Source: Siphlonurus alternatus
Lineage: Eukaryota; Arthropoda; Insecta; Ephemeroptera; Siphlonuridae
Assembly: GCA_949825025.1 (NCBI GenBank)
Contig: OX463781.1
Span: 49,488,317-49,552,316 of the forward strand
Length of the DNA stretch: 64,000 bases
Direction of reading: 5' to 3'
Shown here: one piece after another, positions 12,618 to 26,000 of the stretch
Numbering within the stretch: position 1 is the stretch's first letter
Layout of the letters: each line of letters opens with the position of its first letter
Program-made: the position numbers and the translations under genes
The notes under the pieces: model-generated
The model's database searches: none
What the model was told of the DNA's origin: nothing
The model's input: the letters and a program-made list of their open reading frames with translations, nothing else

Positions 12618-13684
12618 AACAAAAAAGATTAAAAAAAAATGTGACCAATTGGTATGAAAATTAAATAAAGTTGAATTAAAATCACTTTTGAGTAGATTTA
12701 ACCTTGGTTGTTAAAATTTAATGTATGAGAAGTATGGAGATTCATACAATCCTTGGCATGATCGTCACTGAGTAGTTTATGTAGAGTTGACCCGACTGAT
12801 TTGCAAGTCAAATTTGCGGGGCTGACCACACATCGCCACTGTATAATGTAGAGGGTCCAAACATAACAAACATCATCATTTGAACGTGTATATTTTTACC
12901 ATTGTAATGCACAATATCAGAGTTATGATATTTAAATGTAAATTACGGTAATAATAATAATAATAATACACAGACAGTAGCTTTTGTGTGTGTATAATTT
13001 AGTATATATACTGTATAAATTTTAAGAAGAATATAATAAAATAATTATGCCATAATATTTAACTTGAAAATTTATACAACGAATTTATTTAACCTATAAT
13101 TTAAATGTCTCAAAGAAATTTTGTACAGCAGGAATGCTTCTTACAATATTTTGTACCAAAAATAAATTACTCAAGAAATTAATTACATCAACAAATTTAA
13201 ATATATGTTTAACAAAAATACGATACAATTTCGTTAATTTTTTTCCGAGGTTGCGAAATTTTACGCCACTATTTTTTATCATAATTGTAAAAACAATCAA
13301 ACACACAATACCAATAAATCAACTATTTTGCGATCGCAATTTCATTTAAGATGTTGATAGATTTTCTTTCGAGCTAATTTTGTATACAAAATAAAAAATG
13401 GTGTGCTTTCTAAAATAACATCCCGTAGACATCGAAATGTTGGGTAGAGCGGTCGGAATTTTGAACAGGGTTGATTGAATATGGGGCGGCCGCCGAGTGA
13501 CAAGGGTGCTACCAAGGACCTTTATTTTATAGACTGGAGATATCACGAGAATTTTGGTCCGTCATTTTTCTTTCTTTGCTTGGCACTTCTTCACAAGTTA
13601 TAACGTCACGAAAACAAAAAGAGAACACTTTCAAAGCGAAGAATAACACAGACTTTTTATAAACATACGTACTCACAATACAGC
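12618..13684. other. AT-rich non-coding DNA
   Basis: No gene was seen. A short (TAA)n stretch lies at about 12950-12967. Overlapping sense and antisense frames at 13094-13349 are low-complexity AT translation. A mixed-composition patch lies at 13430-13530. Confidence 0.55.
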
Positions 13685-14086
13685 ATGTCGATTGTGTTGT
13701 ACCACAACAAAAAATATGTATTTACTTTGAAAACATTGTGGTTGGTATATAGATTTATTTCAGACTCTGTTTTTTCGGAATATTATCATGAAGAGAGAAA
13801 AATGATAAAAGATTGTCGCCTTGCTCGCTGCACATCTTGTCTCAGATCTGCTGTGATTAATGACGACTGGGGCTTATCTCGTCACAAACGGGATCACCTG
13901 CTCCCACATAGTGCCAAAATATTGCAGTTCTCAATTAATGACCGTAAATTTATCGTTTCATTCAATATAGCAGAAAATTTACGGCCATCGCTCAAAGCCA
14001 GTGACTTAATCATTGACAGGATTTATCAGGGTGTGATGATCCAGGGGACTGATATGAAGCCTATATACCCCGAAAACTCGTGCTGA
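13685..14086 (+). CDS. unrecognised 133-codon open frame, probably not a gene
   Basis: An ATG-to-TGA frame in which the first ~45 codons are AT-rich and the remainder is of mixed composition. Cys residues cluster near codons 48-57 (CRLARCTSC), then come charged and hydrophobic residues. No signal peptide, transmembrane segment or known domain was recognised, and the Cys spacing does not match a zinc finger I can name. A hairpin lies within it (arms about 13942-13951 and 13974-13983, CCGTAAATTT and its inverse). It is listed only because it is among the longest frames with non-AT-biased composition; chance remains the likelier explanation. Confidence 0.15.
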   Translation: MSIVLYHNKKYVFTLKTLWLVYRFISDSVFSEYYHEERKMIKDCRLARCTSCLRSAVINDDWGLSRHKRDHLLPHSAKILQFSINDRKFIVSFNIAENLRPSLKASDLIIDRIYQGVMIQGTDMKPIYPENSC

Positions 14087-17000
14087 AGCTCGCACTGCAC
14101 AGTAAAAACATCCGTTGTTGTTTAGCATTATTGTCAGTTGACTGGATAATTTATTTAAACAAAATGAACGATTAATATTTACGTTTACGTTAATCAGTTG
14201 AAAACAAGAATTTAATTGGGTCGTGAATTTTCTATTTATTTACTTTATTGTCCATTATTGATGTCAGTTGTTTTCAACAAATTTATATCTTTTAACACTA
14301 ATCAAAGCTTCCTGCATACGTATGCTTTGTAAATAATTATTATATAATTAATTGCTGGTAATATTATTGTTTAATACTGCATGCATTGCGGCTAGTGGAC
14401 AGCTGTTTTATAATAATTGCTATCAACAAATCGGCCGATGTGAAATCAAACACAATCAATTGTCATCAAATCGGAATGAGTTTGCTTGTTTAAATTGCCA
14501 CGCCTCTTGTGTTTTATACTCGTAATAAACAGACTGCAAATACTGCATTGAACTGGCTGGGAAAAGTATTTTCATCAATGAGACATTCCAATTAATTCTG
14601 TAATTATTTTGTGCTGAATCATTTGAGGTGAAAAACAAAGCATAAACAAAAAATGACGAATACTGCGTGATGTGGTACACGCTATTTGTTCTAAAACTAT
14701 TGTTTTTACTATCTATAAAATAAATATCATCATGCGATCTATGATCTTTTTACAATTTCATGATAGATAATGTAATATATATTATATATATATAATATAT
14801 ATATGGAAAATACGCCACGCAGCTTTTTTTTTTAGCAAATTTAATAAAAAAATGTTAATAATTTATATGTTATAATAAATATTGAATTTTGTGTCAATTT
14901 ATATACTTATAGCTTTACCATTATATATACATATATTTTTAGTTTCGTTCTTTTAAATTATAAACAAACTTCTTATTCTAACAGTATAATATGTCATAGC
15001 TTAAGTTTCTTGATAGCTTAGAGGTATATAGGTTGCATGTTCCTAGCGACTTATGCAAGTCAATATGTGGCCACATGAGAACATAGTCACTAGAAGCGAG
15101 CGTCTAGAAAACGCTCTCTATGGGGAATATCAGAAGTCGGAGGAAAGAATATGAAAAAAAGCTGCTGTAGTTTCAGTTGGCGGCAGGCCAGGCACCCCAG
15201 CAGGACTGAGCACCCCTCAATGGGTGACCCAGCAGACAAGAGGCGTGTAACAGCCGGCGAAGCCAAACAAATGTCACCGAAAATGCACCAGTGTAAGCTT
15301 TATAAAATGTCCATTGCTTCTTTTTTATTTGATAAAAAAGTTCAATTAAATGTAATTTGTGGTACTTTAATAAAAAGTAGCTAATTTTCTGATTTCAAAT
15401 CTATTTGTATTAGAATGTAGAAAGCACAATAATTATAATTGAATGAATTTTCACTGATGAGCCTGCAAGTGAGTTGAAGGTGAAATAATTCGCTCCGAAC
15501 GAAACGCGTTGATTGCCAGTTGTTTTGACCGAAAAATCATAACAAAAATACACATCTGGTTTTAGCAGCTTCTAAAATAAATTGATTTACTTTAATATAT
15601 TTTATTTATTGAAAGCAATTTTCATTATAAAATAATCAATTTCTAGTTTTGTTCAAAAAATTCTAATCAAAATATTAAATCATTATGGCAGGTTACTGTA
15701 AATTTTAATTTAAAATAATTCAATATGTTTTTAACAATAGTGCTCCATATACAATTGTCATGGTAAAAAATATTAAAGTTTACCACATTTTTTATGGTGT
15801 AAAGCAATTCTGAAGCCATTCTCTTGTTATAGATTTTTCACCCCTCAAAACACGCTACGTTATAAATAAGTCGTTTCTCTTCGATACATCGCTTCATTTC
15901 CGCCAAGTCACACTAAGATAGCGCCCTTATATTTATAACGGCTGTATTTCAAGTCTTTGCAGCGATCAGATATCTGGGCCTGTTTCCAACCGCACTATAG
16001 GAGATAGTCCGTTCAAACTGAGCACGCCACAGGTAACACTTGTACGTATAAACGCCATGAGTGATAAGGCTTTCAATCCAGTTATAACACCTTTAAATCA
16101 TTTTCTACAATACATGTCAGATATATGAAACAAAGAGGGGATATTGGATGCAAGTTATTTTTTCCCCTTTTAGTTTTTCTGTTCGAATTTTCTTCTTATA
16201 TAAACTTTTATATTGCTTGCAGAATTCTTCACCAAGATTTCTTCCTTGTACATGATCTTTTTTTATATTATACGGAACTTGATCAGTGTTTATATAAGAA
16301 AATTTCAAGTCGTAAATATGGGAACAAGATATTGCAGGCATACATTATATCTGTACACATAAAAAAGTAATATAAATTACAATAATAAAATATGAAATGA
16401 TTGAATAATATGAGCATTTTATGAAATCGTAAATATAATTTAAAAAAAAAAAAACTCAAGATTTTAATATCATGCGACATGATATGAGGTAGAAAAATAA
16501 GATATAATAAAAAAAATAATAAGATACTCGTGTAGTAAGAACATTCAACATAAATTAAAGGAATGTGAATTTCAACTCCCCAATTTTAAATCATAAATTA
16601 ACATGATGAATTTCTCCCGATTTGAGGTTGAGCAGATAATAAAATCAAGTGTTAAAAATATTTTCTTTTTGAAACTTGGTTAAATAATTGAAAGTGACAA
16701 CTGTGGAAATATTTGAAGTGAATGGATAATAATATTATTACTCCAAAGAAAACATTTTTATTGAATTTGTGTGTAATGTCTCTAGGGGAGGCTCACACAG
16801 AACGAGTGGAGTGGCACACACAAGAAAGCTATCGTACATTAAATTCGTTGAGAAGAGTGCTCCGAGGTACATTATCTCATAATGCAGATTGTCACTCGAT
16901 CATTTCTACAATCAACTGCACTCCACTACCGGTATGCACTGCCTCTCACGTTTTTCCAACGTTGCCAAGTCAAAAAACATTCCGCCATGCCAACTTTGTT
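14087..17000. other. AT-rich non-coding DNA
   Basis: No supportable gene. An AT-dinucleotide stretch lies at about 14774-14804. A mixed-composition patch with a 77-codon frame lies at 15151-15384, and another at 16722-17012 has a 96-codon plus frame that ends just inside the next foldback element. Neither has a recognisable domain or convincing splice signals. Confidence 0.5.
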
Positions 17001-17391
17001 AATAGACAATAATGGTTGCATTTTTTTATTTCATATTTAGAAAATATACCTAAAATTATGCTTTTCTGAATTTTATCGGATTTTTTGGAGTGCGGGAACT
17101 AATTTTAAAAAAATATTTAAAATACCTGAATTTGGGTGGTACACCTGATGGGACAACCGTGACGTCATTTGTCATGCTGTGATTCGCTGTTGATGATGTC
17201 ACGGCTGCTGTGATTGGCTGTCGATGACGTCACGGTTGTCCCATCAGGTGTACCACCCAAATTCAGACATTTTAAATATTTTTTTAAAATTAGTTCCCGC
17301 ACTCCAAAAAATCTGAAAAAATTCAGAAAAGCTTAATTTAATGTATATTTTCTAATTATGAAATAAAAAAATGCAACCATTATTGTCTATT
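17001..17391. mobile_element. foldback (MITE-like) element, family A relative
   Basis: 391 bp with inverted termini exact for at least 35 bp (left begins AATAGACAATAATGGTTGCA). The arms contain GGAGTGCGGGAACTAATTTT followed by a long A-run, the same layout as the 12298, 27122 and 51225 elements. An inner arm block reads CCTGATGGGACAACCGTGAC. The centre is asymmetric and holds GATGATGTCACGG and GATGACGTCACGG plus two GTGATT(C/G)GCTGT copies. There is no coding capacity. A target-site duplication is not obvious. Confidence 0.9.
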
Positions 17392-17676
17392 CTCATTGAA
17401 TGTAAATATCAATTTCAATGTTTAGAGTGTGATAAGTGGCAGGCGAAAGTTGTAAGCGGGTCTAATTATTTAAAAATTAAATACCTCAAACTCTGTTGCT
17501 ATAACATTTAGTAAAAACAAATAGGCCAAAATATTTATTTTGGTGGCAAATTTTATGATAAGGTGCGCCCAAGAGGTTCAAGCACTGCGTTTTGATTGGT
17601 CCGTGGAAATCTGAAGGTATTTTTTCAATGCGGAAGTGTTTCGACAAAAAGCTCCTGATTCCACCTTAACTTTACA
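17392..17676. other. spacer between two foldback elements
   Basis: Non-coding 285 bp of mixed composition (for example AAGGTGCGCCCAAGAGGTTC) lying between two long palindromes. No gene was seen. Confidence 0.5.
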
Positions 17677-18073
17677 TTAAGGTAGAGATAACGCCGAACA
17701 GCTGATCGACGTAATCCCCTTTGAATAACATGTAAACCTTAGCAAATTGACAAAAATTCTGAAATTTTTTTGAGAGGCAGATATTAGTGCCTAAAAGCCA
17801 TAGAAAAAGTTTCAAAAACATTTAACGAGCCGATTTTTTTTAATTAATTTTTTTAATTTTCAGCATATATAGGGCTTTTCCATGGAGAGCCAAACTAAAA
17901 AATTAATTTAAAAAAATCGGCTTGTTAAATGTTTTTGAAACTTTTTGTATGGCTTTTAGGCACTAATATCTGCCTCTCAAAAAAATTTCAGAATTTTTGT
18001 CAATTTGCTAAGGTTTACAAGTTAATCAAAGGGGATTACGTCGATCAGCTGTTCGGCGTTATCTCTACCTTAA
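17677..18073. mobile_element. foldback element with TTAA ends
   Basis: 397 bp whose two ~180-bp arms are about 97% identical as inverted copies. The termini read TTAAGGTAGAGATAACGCC and its inverse, so TTAA is present at both edges, as in elements that duplicate TTAA on insertion (piggyBac and Sola3 types; the assignment is inference). Only about 30 bp around 17870-17900 is unpaired. The terminus resembles that of the 40636 and 47799 elements (TTAAGGGTAAGGTAACGCC). An open frame crossing the right arm (17929-18138) is a by-product of the repeat. Confidence 0.9.
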
Positions 18074-18671
18074 AGCTCTTAAAACTTATTAATATAATTA
18101 TTGACTGTCTTTTTGTTAATATAACATCGTTTCAATAATAATAGTTCTCTCAATGAATTCCAATTCACATTTTTCAAACATATTTTTACTTCTCGTTTTG
18201 TGTTTAATTTGTTTTATGCAGAAACTGTCTTTTTATTTTTGTATACACACGTTTGCTAATTTATTTTTAATTGCAATTCTGCACTGCATGAGGGTAAAAA
18301 AATAAGAGAATTGTGTAAGATTAAAAAAAAGTTGTAATTAAAATGCTAATTGTTTAATTGTGGAAAATTACATTTCCTTGAAAATAATAATTGTTATAAT
18401 TTAATGAGTAGTTTCATACAAACAATATAAATTGTGGTTTCTCTTTAATATAAGGTACTTGTATTCCACAAAGAAAAAGGCTGCTGTTTTATAACGTTAT
18501 AAAAATAACGTTTTTTTTTTAATTGTTGTTTTACTTTTAACACAATCCCTTTAAACAATTTATTTTTGCTTGTTTTTGTAAAAAGTTGTGATTTCTTGCC
18601 ACGTTTCCTGCATTATCGTGGATACCTGAAGAGCGCGACAAACGGGTATTTTAACTAACCTTAATAGATAA
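18074..18671. other. AT-rich non-coding DNA
   Basis: Strongly AT-rich, with no gene or recognisable repeat. Confidence 0.55.
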
Positions 18672-18811
18672 TGCTTGCAGTGGGTATCATTATATAAATG
18701 TTATATTGATTAAACGACCCGTTTTGTCACGAATCAACCAATTCTTGCAGTGGGTATCATTATAATATTGTTATATTGACAACCCATTTTGTCACGAATC
18801 AACAAATTCTG
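18672..18811. repeat. tandem duplication, two ~70-bp units
   Basis: The units start at 18674 and 18744 with CTTGCAGTGGGTATCATTAT. Both contain a second shared block, TTTTGTCACGAATCAAC. They differ by a few substitutions and small indels. Confidence 0.85.
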
Positions 18812-21800
18812 TGATGACAAGGATGCTGAAAGAACAATTTACCAAAATTTGGTACATCCTAGTTCCACTTCCAAAAAACCTAGACTAAAAAATATGCGAT
18901 GTCCTCTGCGATCAACTTACAATAAAATTATTTGAGATATTGCGCTATAAAGTCTTCAAAATGGCAATGTCAACTTTCACACATTATATATTAGCATACT
19001 CGTAATAATTTATAATTTAATAACAGATAATCAAGTCAGTATTGAATGAACATTTTAAATAAATAGCCTTTTCATTTTTTTTATCTAATCTAATCGCTGC
19101 ATGGATAAAGATTTGTAATTTTACATTTTATTTCCCTACCGTAAGAAAAGTTCCAGATGTGTGGTAAATTTAACATATAGAGTCTCATGTTTGAACGAAT
19201 AGAGTTATTGTGACCCCTTGTTGCATGTTGTTTTTTTCTGAAACTAACTTTCAATATAACTTTTTATGCCATGACTCCAGCAGTATACCCGAGGTAAAAC
19301 GTTGTTTTGAACGGTTTAATACACATATTTGAGTTACATGCTTTGTGTGTTATAATGAGATACACTAGTTATTAATTAACCAACAGTAATTATTGTACAG
19401 GAAGTTGGTAATTACACCATATTCTTGTAGGAGAAGGTCGGACTTACCTACGGACATAACAGAACGTTAGGAACGAACATGAGCCAGCTTTGCAGCATAA
19501 CGAGCTGACAAATTGAATATTATTAACTTCTACCTTACATGTATGACCTACTTAATTATTATAGGAGAGTGAAATAATATTGTGTACAAAATCAATTGTA
19601 ATGCGATACATCAGTTTCATCAGTATTTCCGCCTATGAAGTCAAGATCAATTTAATATGAAAAATTGATTGCTCTTAATCTAAATTAACCGTACAATTAA
19701 CGAATAAATGTTACTTATGTATAAAATGAATTAAAATTTATTGTACGATTAAAAGATTAAAAAGAGCTTTGCAATATTTTTAAACGCTTGATCTAGTAAA
19801 GTTTTTTTTTCTTTATGTAATTAATTAAACGGAACTGTGGTGTGTAGGAGGTTACTTTTTTCTCTTTCCTGTAAGCTCTTTAGATAATCAATTTTACTTG
19901 CTGAATTATTTTTTGTTGATCTCCTTTGAGGAATGAGTTAAAGTTTTGTGTTTCAACGCCGGGCTTGTTAGTGACCCTTTGTAGCGGTTGAGAGACAAAT
20001 CTGTTCTATATCCCGTCTCTACTCTGCCATTAACAACATTACTTAAGTATTAATACCGGGTATTATTTCTTGTGCTTAACGGCTATTAATTATGAATTAT
20101 AGCTTATCCTCGGTCTTAGTCTTTACAGTAAACCTTGAGGGATTTAGATTTTAAATATGGAGCAAATCAATTGAAGTCAATACACTTGAGGACTTGAGTA
20201 TTTTGTATGGACGAAGCAAAGGGATGTTTACGCATGCCTTCACCTTGTTGCGACAAATGACGCACGTAATGCATCTTGACAACACCACGCACCGATACAC
20301 AACATCAGCAAATGTATTGCTTTCTTTGCCTCGCCATTTTTTATAGCATTTATTTATATTTGCTCAACAGACCCTCAATCACTTGTGCAAAATGAAAAGT
20401 GTGTAAATGTAAACAATTATAATGAATTGGAAGGGTGAAAGTTTTTCTGTCATGTTTTCTATCTTGAGGCGACAACTGGTGTGATGAATGACTATACGTT
20501 AAATTTCTTATCGCGTGAAATGATTGTCTTAACAGGTGGCGTCATTTATCGGACTTGTTGTGTTTGGTGATGACCATTTAAGTATTTTAATATTTTAAAT
20601 CTCCCGCCTTTTTCCTGCATTTTTATTTATAAATATACCAAGTTTGTCAAAAAAAAAAAGAAGATCTCTGACCTTAACGTGAATGTACACCGATATTGAT
20701 ATAAGGCACAATAACAATTTTTACACAAGCTGTCTGTGATCACAACCCCAGTTATGTGGAACCACTTGGAAATAATGCCTTGCCAGAAAATATAACAGAA
20801 AAGGTAAATTTTTCCAACCTTCCAGTTTTATTCACATTTTATTAATAATAGGTTTTATGATTATGAATTTTCTTTGCTCGTCAACTGAAATTACTAACAT
20901 GTTTATGAAGTTAAAAATTATTTCAAACATAATGATATTCTCGTATCACTAGGTTAGTAAGATGTTTAGTTATTAATGATGAGTTGTTTTAATGTTTTTG
21001 TGATGATTTATGTGACTTGCTGCATGTCCTACAGAATGTAATAAATAAATTTAATCTATTTAACTTTACATCACAATTAGCTGCAATAAAAATCATATAT
21101 TTGACCGTCTGCTGGGACCTCCTTGTTTTCAAACTCGTGCTGAATTCCATTGTGTATATAGCCGATATTACGAGGAAATAGAAACGTAAAATTATTAAAA
21201 AAAATCGACGGTCTGTTTCATTACAACAAACTTTTTCTCATTTTATTTGCCCTTACGAATAATATGTCTTTTGTTAATGAATCAATGAAACAATCGATCA
21301 ATCATGGTTTTACAATAATTATTTAATGATTTTACAGTGTCGTATCACACTGCCATATTAATTTAAAAATTGTATTTCAGCAATATTGCATTTCTAAAAG
21401 ACCTAGTGAAAATTCTGTAGCTTGGTCCCTGATTGATAGTGGCTCTAAATAAATAAGATAAGCGGGTAAATTTATAAGAAATTGACCCTTAATGACATGA
21501 AAAGTTAGTCTCCGAGTGAGGTAATTTATTTCTCGACACCAGTAAGTCCCTTAATCAACTTGCTTCTCGAAGATTCCAAGATAGCAGCCATTTTTTTAAC
21601 GTGTGCACTATCTGATCCTGCATTTTGATGGAGAGAAAAGAATTAATAATCCTCGTCAATAATTTTACGTTGCTCGAGTTTTGTGACGGAACAAAAATAA
21701 AAATAAAGAAAGGAAAATAAATCTTTATATTTATTGCCACGATAAATCAAACATTTATCTATAGATATATATCTTTTCTATTACATAAAATAATAAAAAT

Positions 21801-23440
21801 ACTTTATATTTAATAAAAATAGAACAGAGTTTCCTTCTTTTTCTGTTTAAAAGTTTCAATTTCAATAAAACGCGATGACAAAATTTAGCGTGTAACTCTT
21901 AGCGTTGCTATATATATAGAAGTTCCTGGAATTGGCTTTCTCACCCTCTGCACGGAGAAGGGATGAAATTGAGGGGACAGAGGGTTGGTTTTGTATTGTT
22001 ACGACACTGTCCAGCTCGACTTTGGCTAATGAAGTGAATGACCAGCCGGGCTGAAAAGCCGATCATCTGCGCTCTGATACATTCGCGTTAAAAATAGATT
22101 TGATGTTTTATAATTCTATATCATGACACATCAATATTTAAATTGAAAATATGATATTTTTGTATTATAGGTATGTAAAATATTTAAAATAAATACCATA
22201 TTGATATTTTACAATTATGGAAGTATTACGTAACCATTGAAAAATGCGGTAATATTATGTAAATAATTGGAATAGCATATTTGAAAATAGCAAATCTATT
22301 TAAATAAAACAGTAGTGGAGATTTCAGATGATTTGTTGGCTTTTGCAGCAATCACAATAAACCACACTGAGATCAAATTTCTGAGTTTTGAATACAAGTA
22401 AAATCACATCGGTGCCTTTCATGACTCAGTATTAAGTTACGAAATTCTGTTTACAAGAAATAGCACTCTTTTATATTTATTAAGTTATTTTTTTATAAAG
22501 GGACGCGATACTAATATTTAAGATAAAAAACTAATTTTGCAGCATTGAGAAACCGTTCAAGATTTTTTCTGCAGTCTCATTTGCACGTTTGGATTGAAAT
22601 TTAATTAAGAAACTTCACCGTGCATTAAGTAATATATTCATGCCCTTTTTTATATTTTGCAAACCAAAACGTGTAAAGCGAAATTTATTTTTGTTGGGTC
22701 TCATTTATTATGTGTTAAAATGGAAGCCCCTTTAATTAGATAATACATCTTGGGGAGGAAAAGTTCTCTAATCCAAACAACAGCGACCTCTCTTCAGTTC
22801 CAAGTCTTGCGTAGCGCTTGAGGCTAAGATGCGAAGAGGTCCCGTGGGCTAAATAAGCCATCAAAGTAGTAAGAGCTTAACTAATTCCGGAGCCGTGACA
22901 CCACTGGTCAAAGTTCAGTGTTGCAGATTCCTTGGCCAAACCACGCATACAGAGTCCTTCTGCAGTAAACTAATTAAAACGAATCTAAATATATAAGACA
23001 GTCTCTAATAAATTATTAGCAATTTAATTTAATCTTATTGAATTTTTTTTACTGAATTATCATTCACAGTAGCAAAGAGCGTAAACAAAAATACAAATAG
23101 AGACCAAAATTGTTGGAAAAGATATCCTTAAAGTTACATCATTAAAAAATGTTCAAAATTATTCATAAAATTATATACATAATATGTATAGGGAGCCTAA
23201 AATAATAAGCACAACACTAAATTTTATGGATTCATATTTATAAAACATATTTTTGTATCTTCTATGACGAGTCTGATATTTACTTCAGATCTATAATGTT
23301 GTGTTTGTTCTGTTGTTTGTTTTTTAGTATTTATACCTAAATTGACAAGACTAATGCTGTATTGTAACAATGTTTGTTACTGTATTGCACCGCCAGTGGT
23401 CAAATTAAAATAAAATAAAAAATTTAGGACTGTTAACAGC
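18812..23440. other. AT-rich non-coding DNA
   Basis: 4.6 kb with no supportable gene. Less AT-biased patches lie at 19930-20010, 20200-20340, 21940-22080 and 22740-22960. The last has no long open frame and may be a conserved non-coding element, which cannot be tested from this sequence alone. Confidence 0.55.
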
Positions 23441-23531
23441 CCAAAATACCGGCAATATCTATAATAGGAGAAGGATGACCGGTAAACCAAAATACCGGAA
23501 TCATCGTCTATAAAGATAATCACCGGTAAAA
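23441..23531. repeat. diverged tandem duplication, ~46-bp unit
   Basis: Two adjacent units begin CCAAAATACCGG at 23441 and 23487, and each ends with CCGGTAAA. The middles have diverged, so the duplication is old. The result is a cluster of four CCGG sites in about 90 bp of otherwise AT-rich DNA. Confidence 0.7.
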
Positions 23532-25841
23532 ATAAAAGATCTAAGTTCTGCTGTTTCATATTGGACTTTAGAATTATTTTTTAAACGATAAAAGAAACGG
23601 TTATATACTGAACTATAAGCTGTGAAATACGAACGTGGGGTAAAAAAAAGCATTAAAAATAACTTAAATTTTACCGTACTAAAAATTTACAAACGAACGT
23701 ATCAAGTATCTATGAAATATAATATGGCTTGTATGAAAAAAGGAAAGGATCATTTTCACTGGAAAAAGTGTTAAAAAAAATAAAGCTTACTACCACAAAA
23801 TCTGATTTAGTGAGAAATTGGTTAACGCCGTGGTTCTGTCATGTGGCCGCACTTTGAGCGTCAGGGAGCCACTAGGGACCAAATATTTCTCGCATGTGTG
23901 TGTATTTTCACCTCGTCCAATACTCGATTGTACATTTTATTGCAAGAAAGCCACTTTGTTGCACAAAGTGGAATGATAAGCGAGCAGTAATGGGCACAAC
24001 TTTATCAAGCGTGACATTTCCACGAAGCTGCAAATATGAACAACTGTGCTTTTTCTCCAGCAACTGTGCAAATAATTTGCTTACAATATTTTGTTTAAAA
24101 TAATTCGAGAAGTTTGCTTTGTATCTAAACATTACAATTAAGCACCTTAAAAAACGTAGTTTGGGGTTTAAAATTAAATGTTTATTTCAAATTGTTTATA
24201 TAGTGTACTCTGATTTTGATTTGAAGGCAATTTAAATTGAGTGATCATTTCTTCTCCAGCTTGAAAAAAATTACCAATATTTTGTGTTGATATCTATTTT
24301 ATTAACATGTGTACACAGACACGTTTTGAAGTTGAAATGGGTTGATGAATGGATATTGAAAATAATTAACAAGTTGACAAAAGAAACAACTTTTTTCTAA
24401 TTCGATAACGCCACTCCTGTAGCTCGAACAATTTACAAGATGATTTATTAACATTGTTTATCAAGTCTCGTGATGTTATTATCTGATAATAAAGTTTAGT
24501 TAAATTGTGCAACGATTTTATCTAACAACAATTTACGTTTGGTACTAGCCATTATTTCGCCAGATTTCCTATGCCTCTGACGCATATTTCTTTCATTTTT
24601 GTCTCAACGCGATTTTGCTCACTAAAACTTATTTTAGTGAAGTTAAAAAAGTCTTATGAAATTATTGATTTCCTTATTTATCATGCAACACAATTATAAT
24701 TTATAATGCTACACATTTTTTGTAAGTAGGAAAAGTGAGATGACAAAATTCAAAATATAAAAACATTTCTTTCTTTATTTAGAATTTAATTTTTGTTTTA
24801 TTTTTGCCTTGAGTAGTTTGCTCAGTTACATTTATTTAGATTTTTACTATTGTAAAATTTAGATCATTTTGTTTTTGTAAAGCACTTGTTTGTTTTTTTA
24901 GACTAACAAAACGGCCAGACAGTTCATTCATTATAAATAAGATAGCCAGGAAAAAAGAGAGGCTAAAAATGGAAGCATACGTCACTCAACGACCTAACAT
25001 TTTTATTACCAAGAACAGGCAAAAATTTTGAAATTCAAGATAAAAAAAAGTTTAATTTGAAGAAATTCCAGGTGAAAAATGAAGATCAGTTTCCGCAACA
25101 ATAATTTCGTGTTTGTGACGGAACAGAGATTGCAGGTTTCTCACTAGCCGCGGTTAGTGTCGTTCATTTAGACTGACATGACCGTGGTTAATGGTTAGCC
25201 TGGAGATCTTACTCCTTCGTAAAAAATCACGCTGATCATCTCCAACTGTATAAAAATTCTTCGATGTCTCTTTATTTTCACATCAGTGCACTAACTTTGA
25301 TAATGAAAAGATTCATTGAAATCAAGTGTTGATAGTTAAATTGGTGTTTAAAAAACGCTAAGAGATTAATTTAGCCTACGAAGATACAAACAGCATTTTA
25401 GAGTTGAAAGAAAAGTTGATGCGCATGGGATTCAATTAAAAACATTACTTACAAAGCGTTTTTATAATAATAAAACGTATAAGTTCGTCACAAATAATTA
25501 TGGTCTCGGAACAGTTTTTTCCTTTCTCAATATTAACTGTAGGAAAAGAAGAAAACGCCAATAACAGCAAAAAACACTTAAAATGGTCGTCCAAACTATT
25601 TTCTATTCAAAGCTAATCTGGCGCTGCTAAGTCCGAACACGCATCATGATTCACATCGCAAAAATTTTAGTTAGTGTCTCCATTTTTTGTTAGCCACTGT
25701 ACTCTCCAGATTTGTTGCTGCAGCAGAAATGTTGCTAGTATATTGCATTAATCAGAAATGTTGCTAATATATTGAAAATAAAAAATCTTGTGAGTTTATT
25801 GCACTAATCGAATGTCTTGCGAGTATATTGCACTAACCAAA
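23532..25841. other. AT-rich non-coding DNA
   Basis: No gene was supported. The frames at 23894-24103 and 23908-24132 overlap on opposite strands and are not convincing. A mixed-composition patch lies at 25120-25250. Confidence 0.5.
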
Positions 25842-26000
25842 CGATTTCCAGCGCCATGTTTGAGACAGACAAAGGACGCTACAGTGGTCCCTCGGGGGCT
25901 GAGATGACCGCCGCAGAGAGGCAACACAATCAATATGGCGAGCCCTAAATCCATCTTCAACAGCTGACCGCACAGAAAGTGAGGAAAATGTGATACCAGA
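25842..26000 (-). other. candidate exon with signal-peptide-like frame (weak)
   Basis: On the minus strand an ATG near 25956 opens a 52-codon frame (stop near 25798). Its first ~15 residues (MDLGLAILIVLPLCG) look like a signal peptide h-region. A pyrimidine-rich stretch ending GTGCGGTCAG lies just upstream and could be an acceptor. A GTTAGT donor-like site near 25842 could end an exon in phase 0. The local sequence is GC-richer than its surroundings and contains two ATGGCG motifs of the kind often found near transcription starts. An alternative frame is also open for 65 codons (25833-26030), so coding status is ambiguous. Alternatives are a separate small secreted-protein gene, an alternative first exon of the leftward gene, or chance. 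Confidence 0.2.

Noticed and set aside
15461..15495. CTGATGAG ... GGTGAAA resembling a hammerhead ribozyme core
   Set aside because: A short stem II can be drawn, but no matching stem I and no NUH cleavage site with stem III partners were found on either side.
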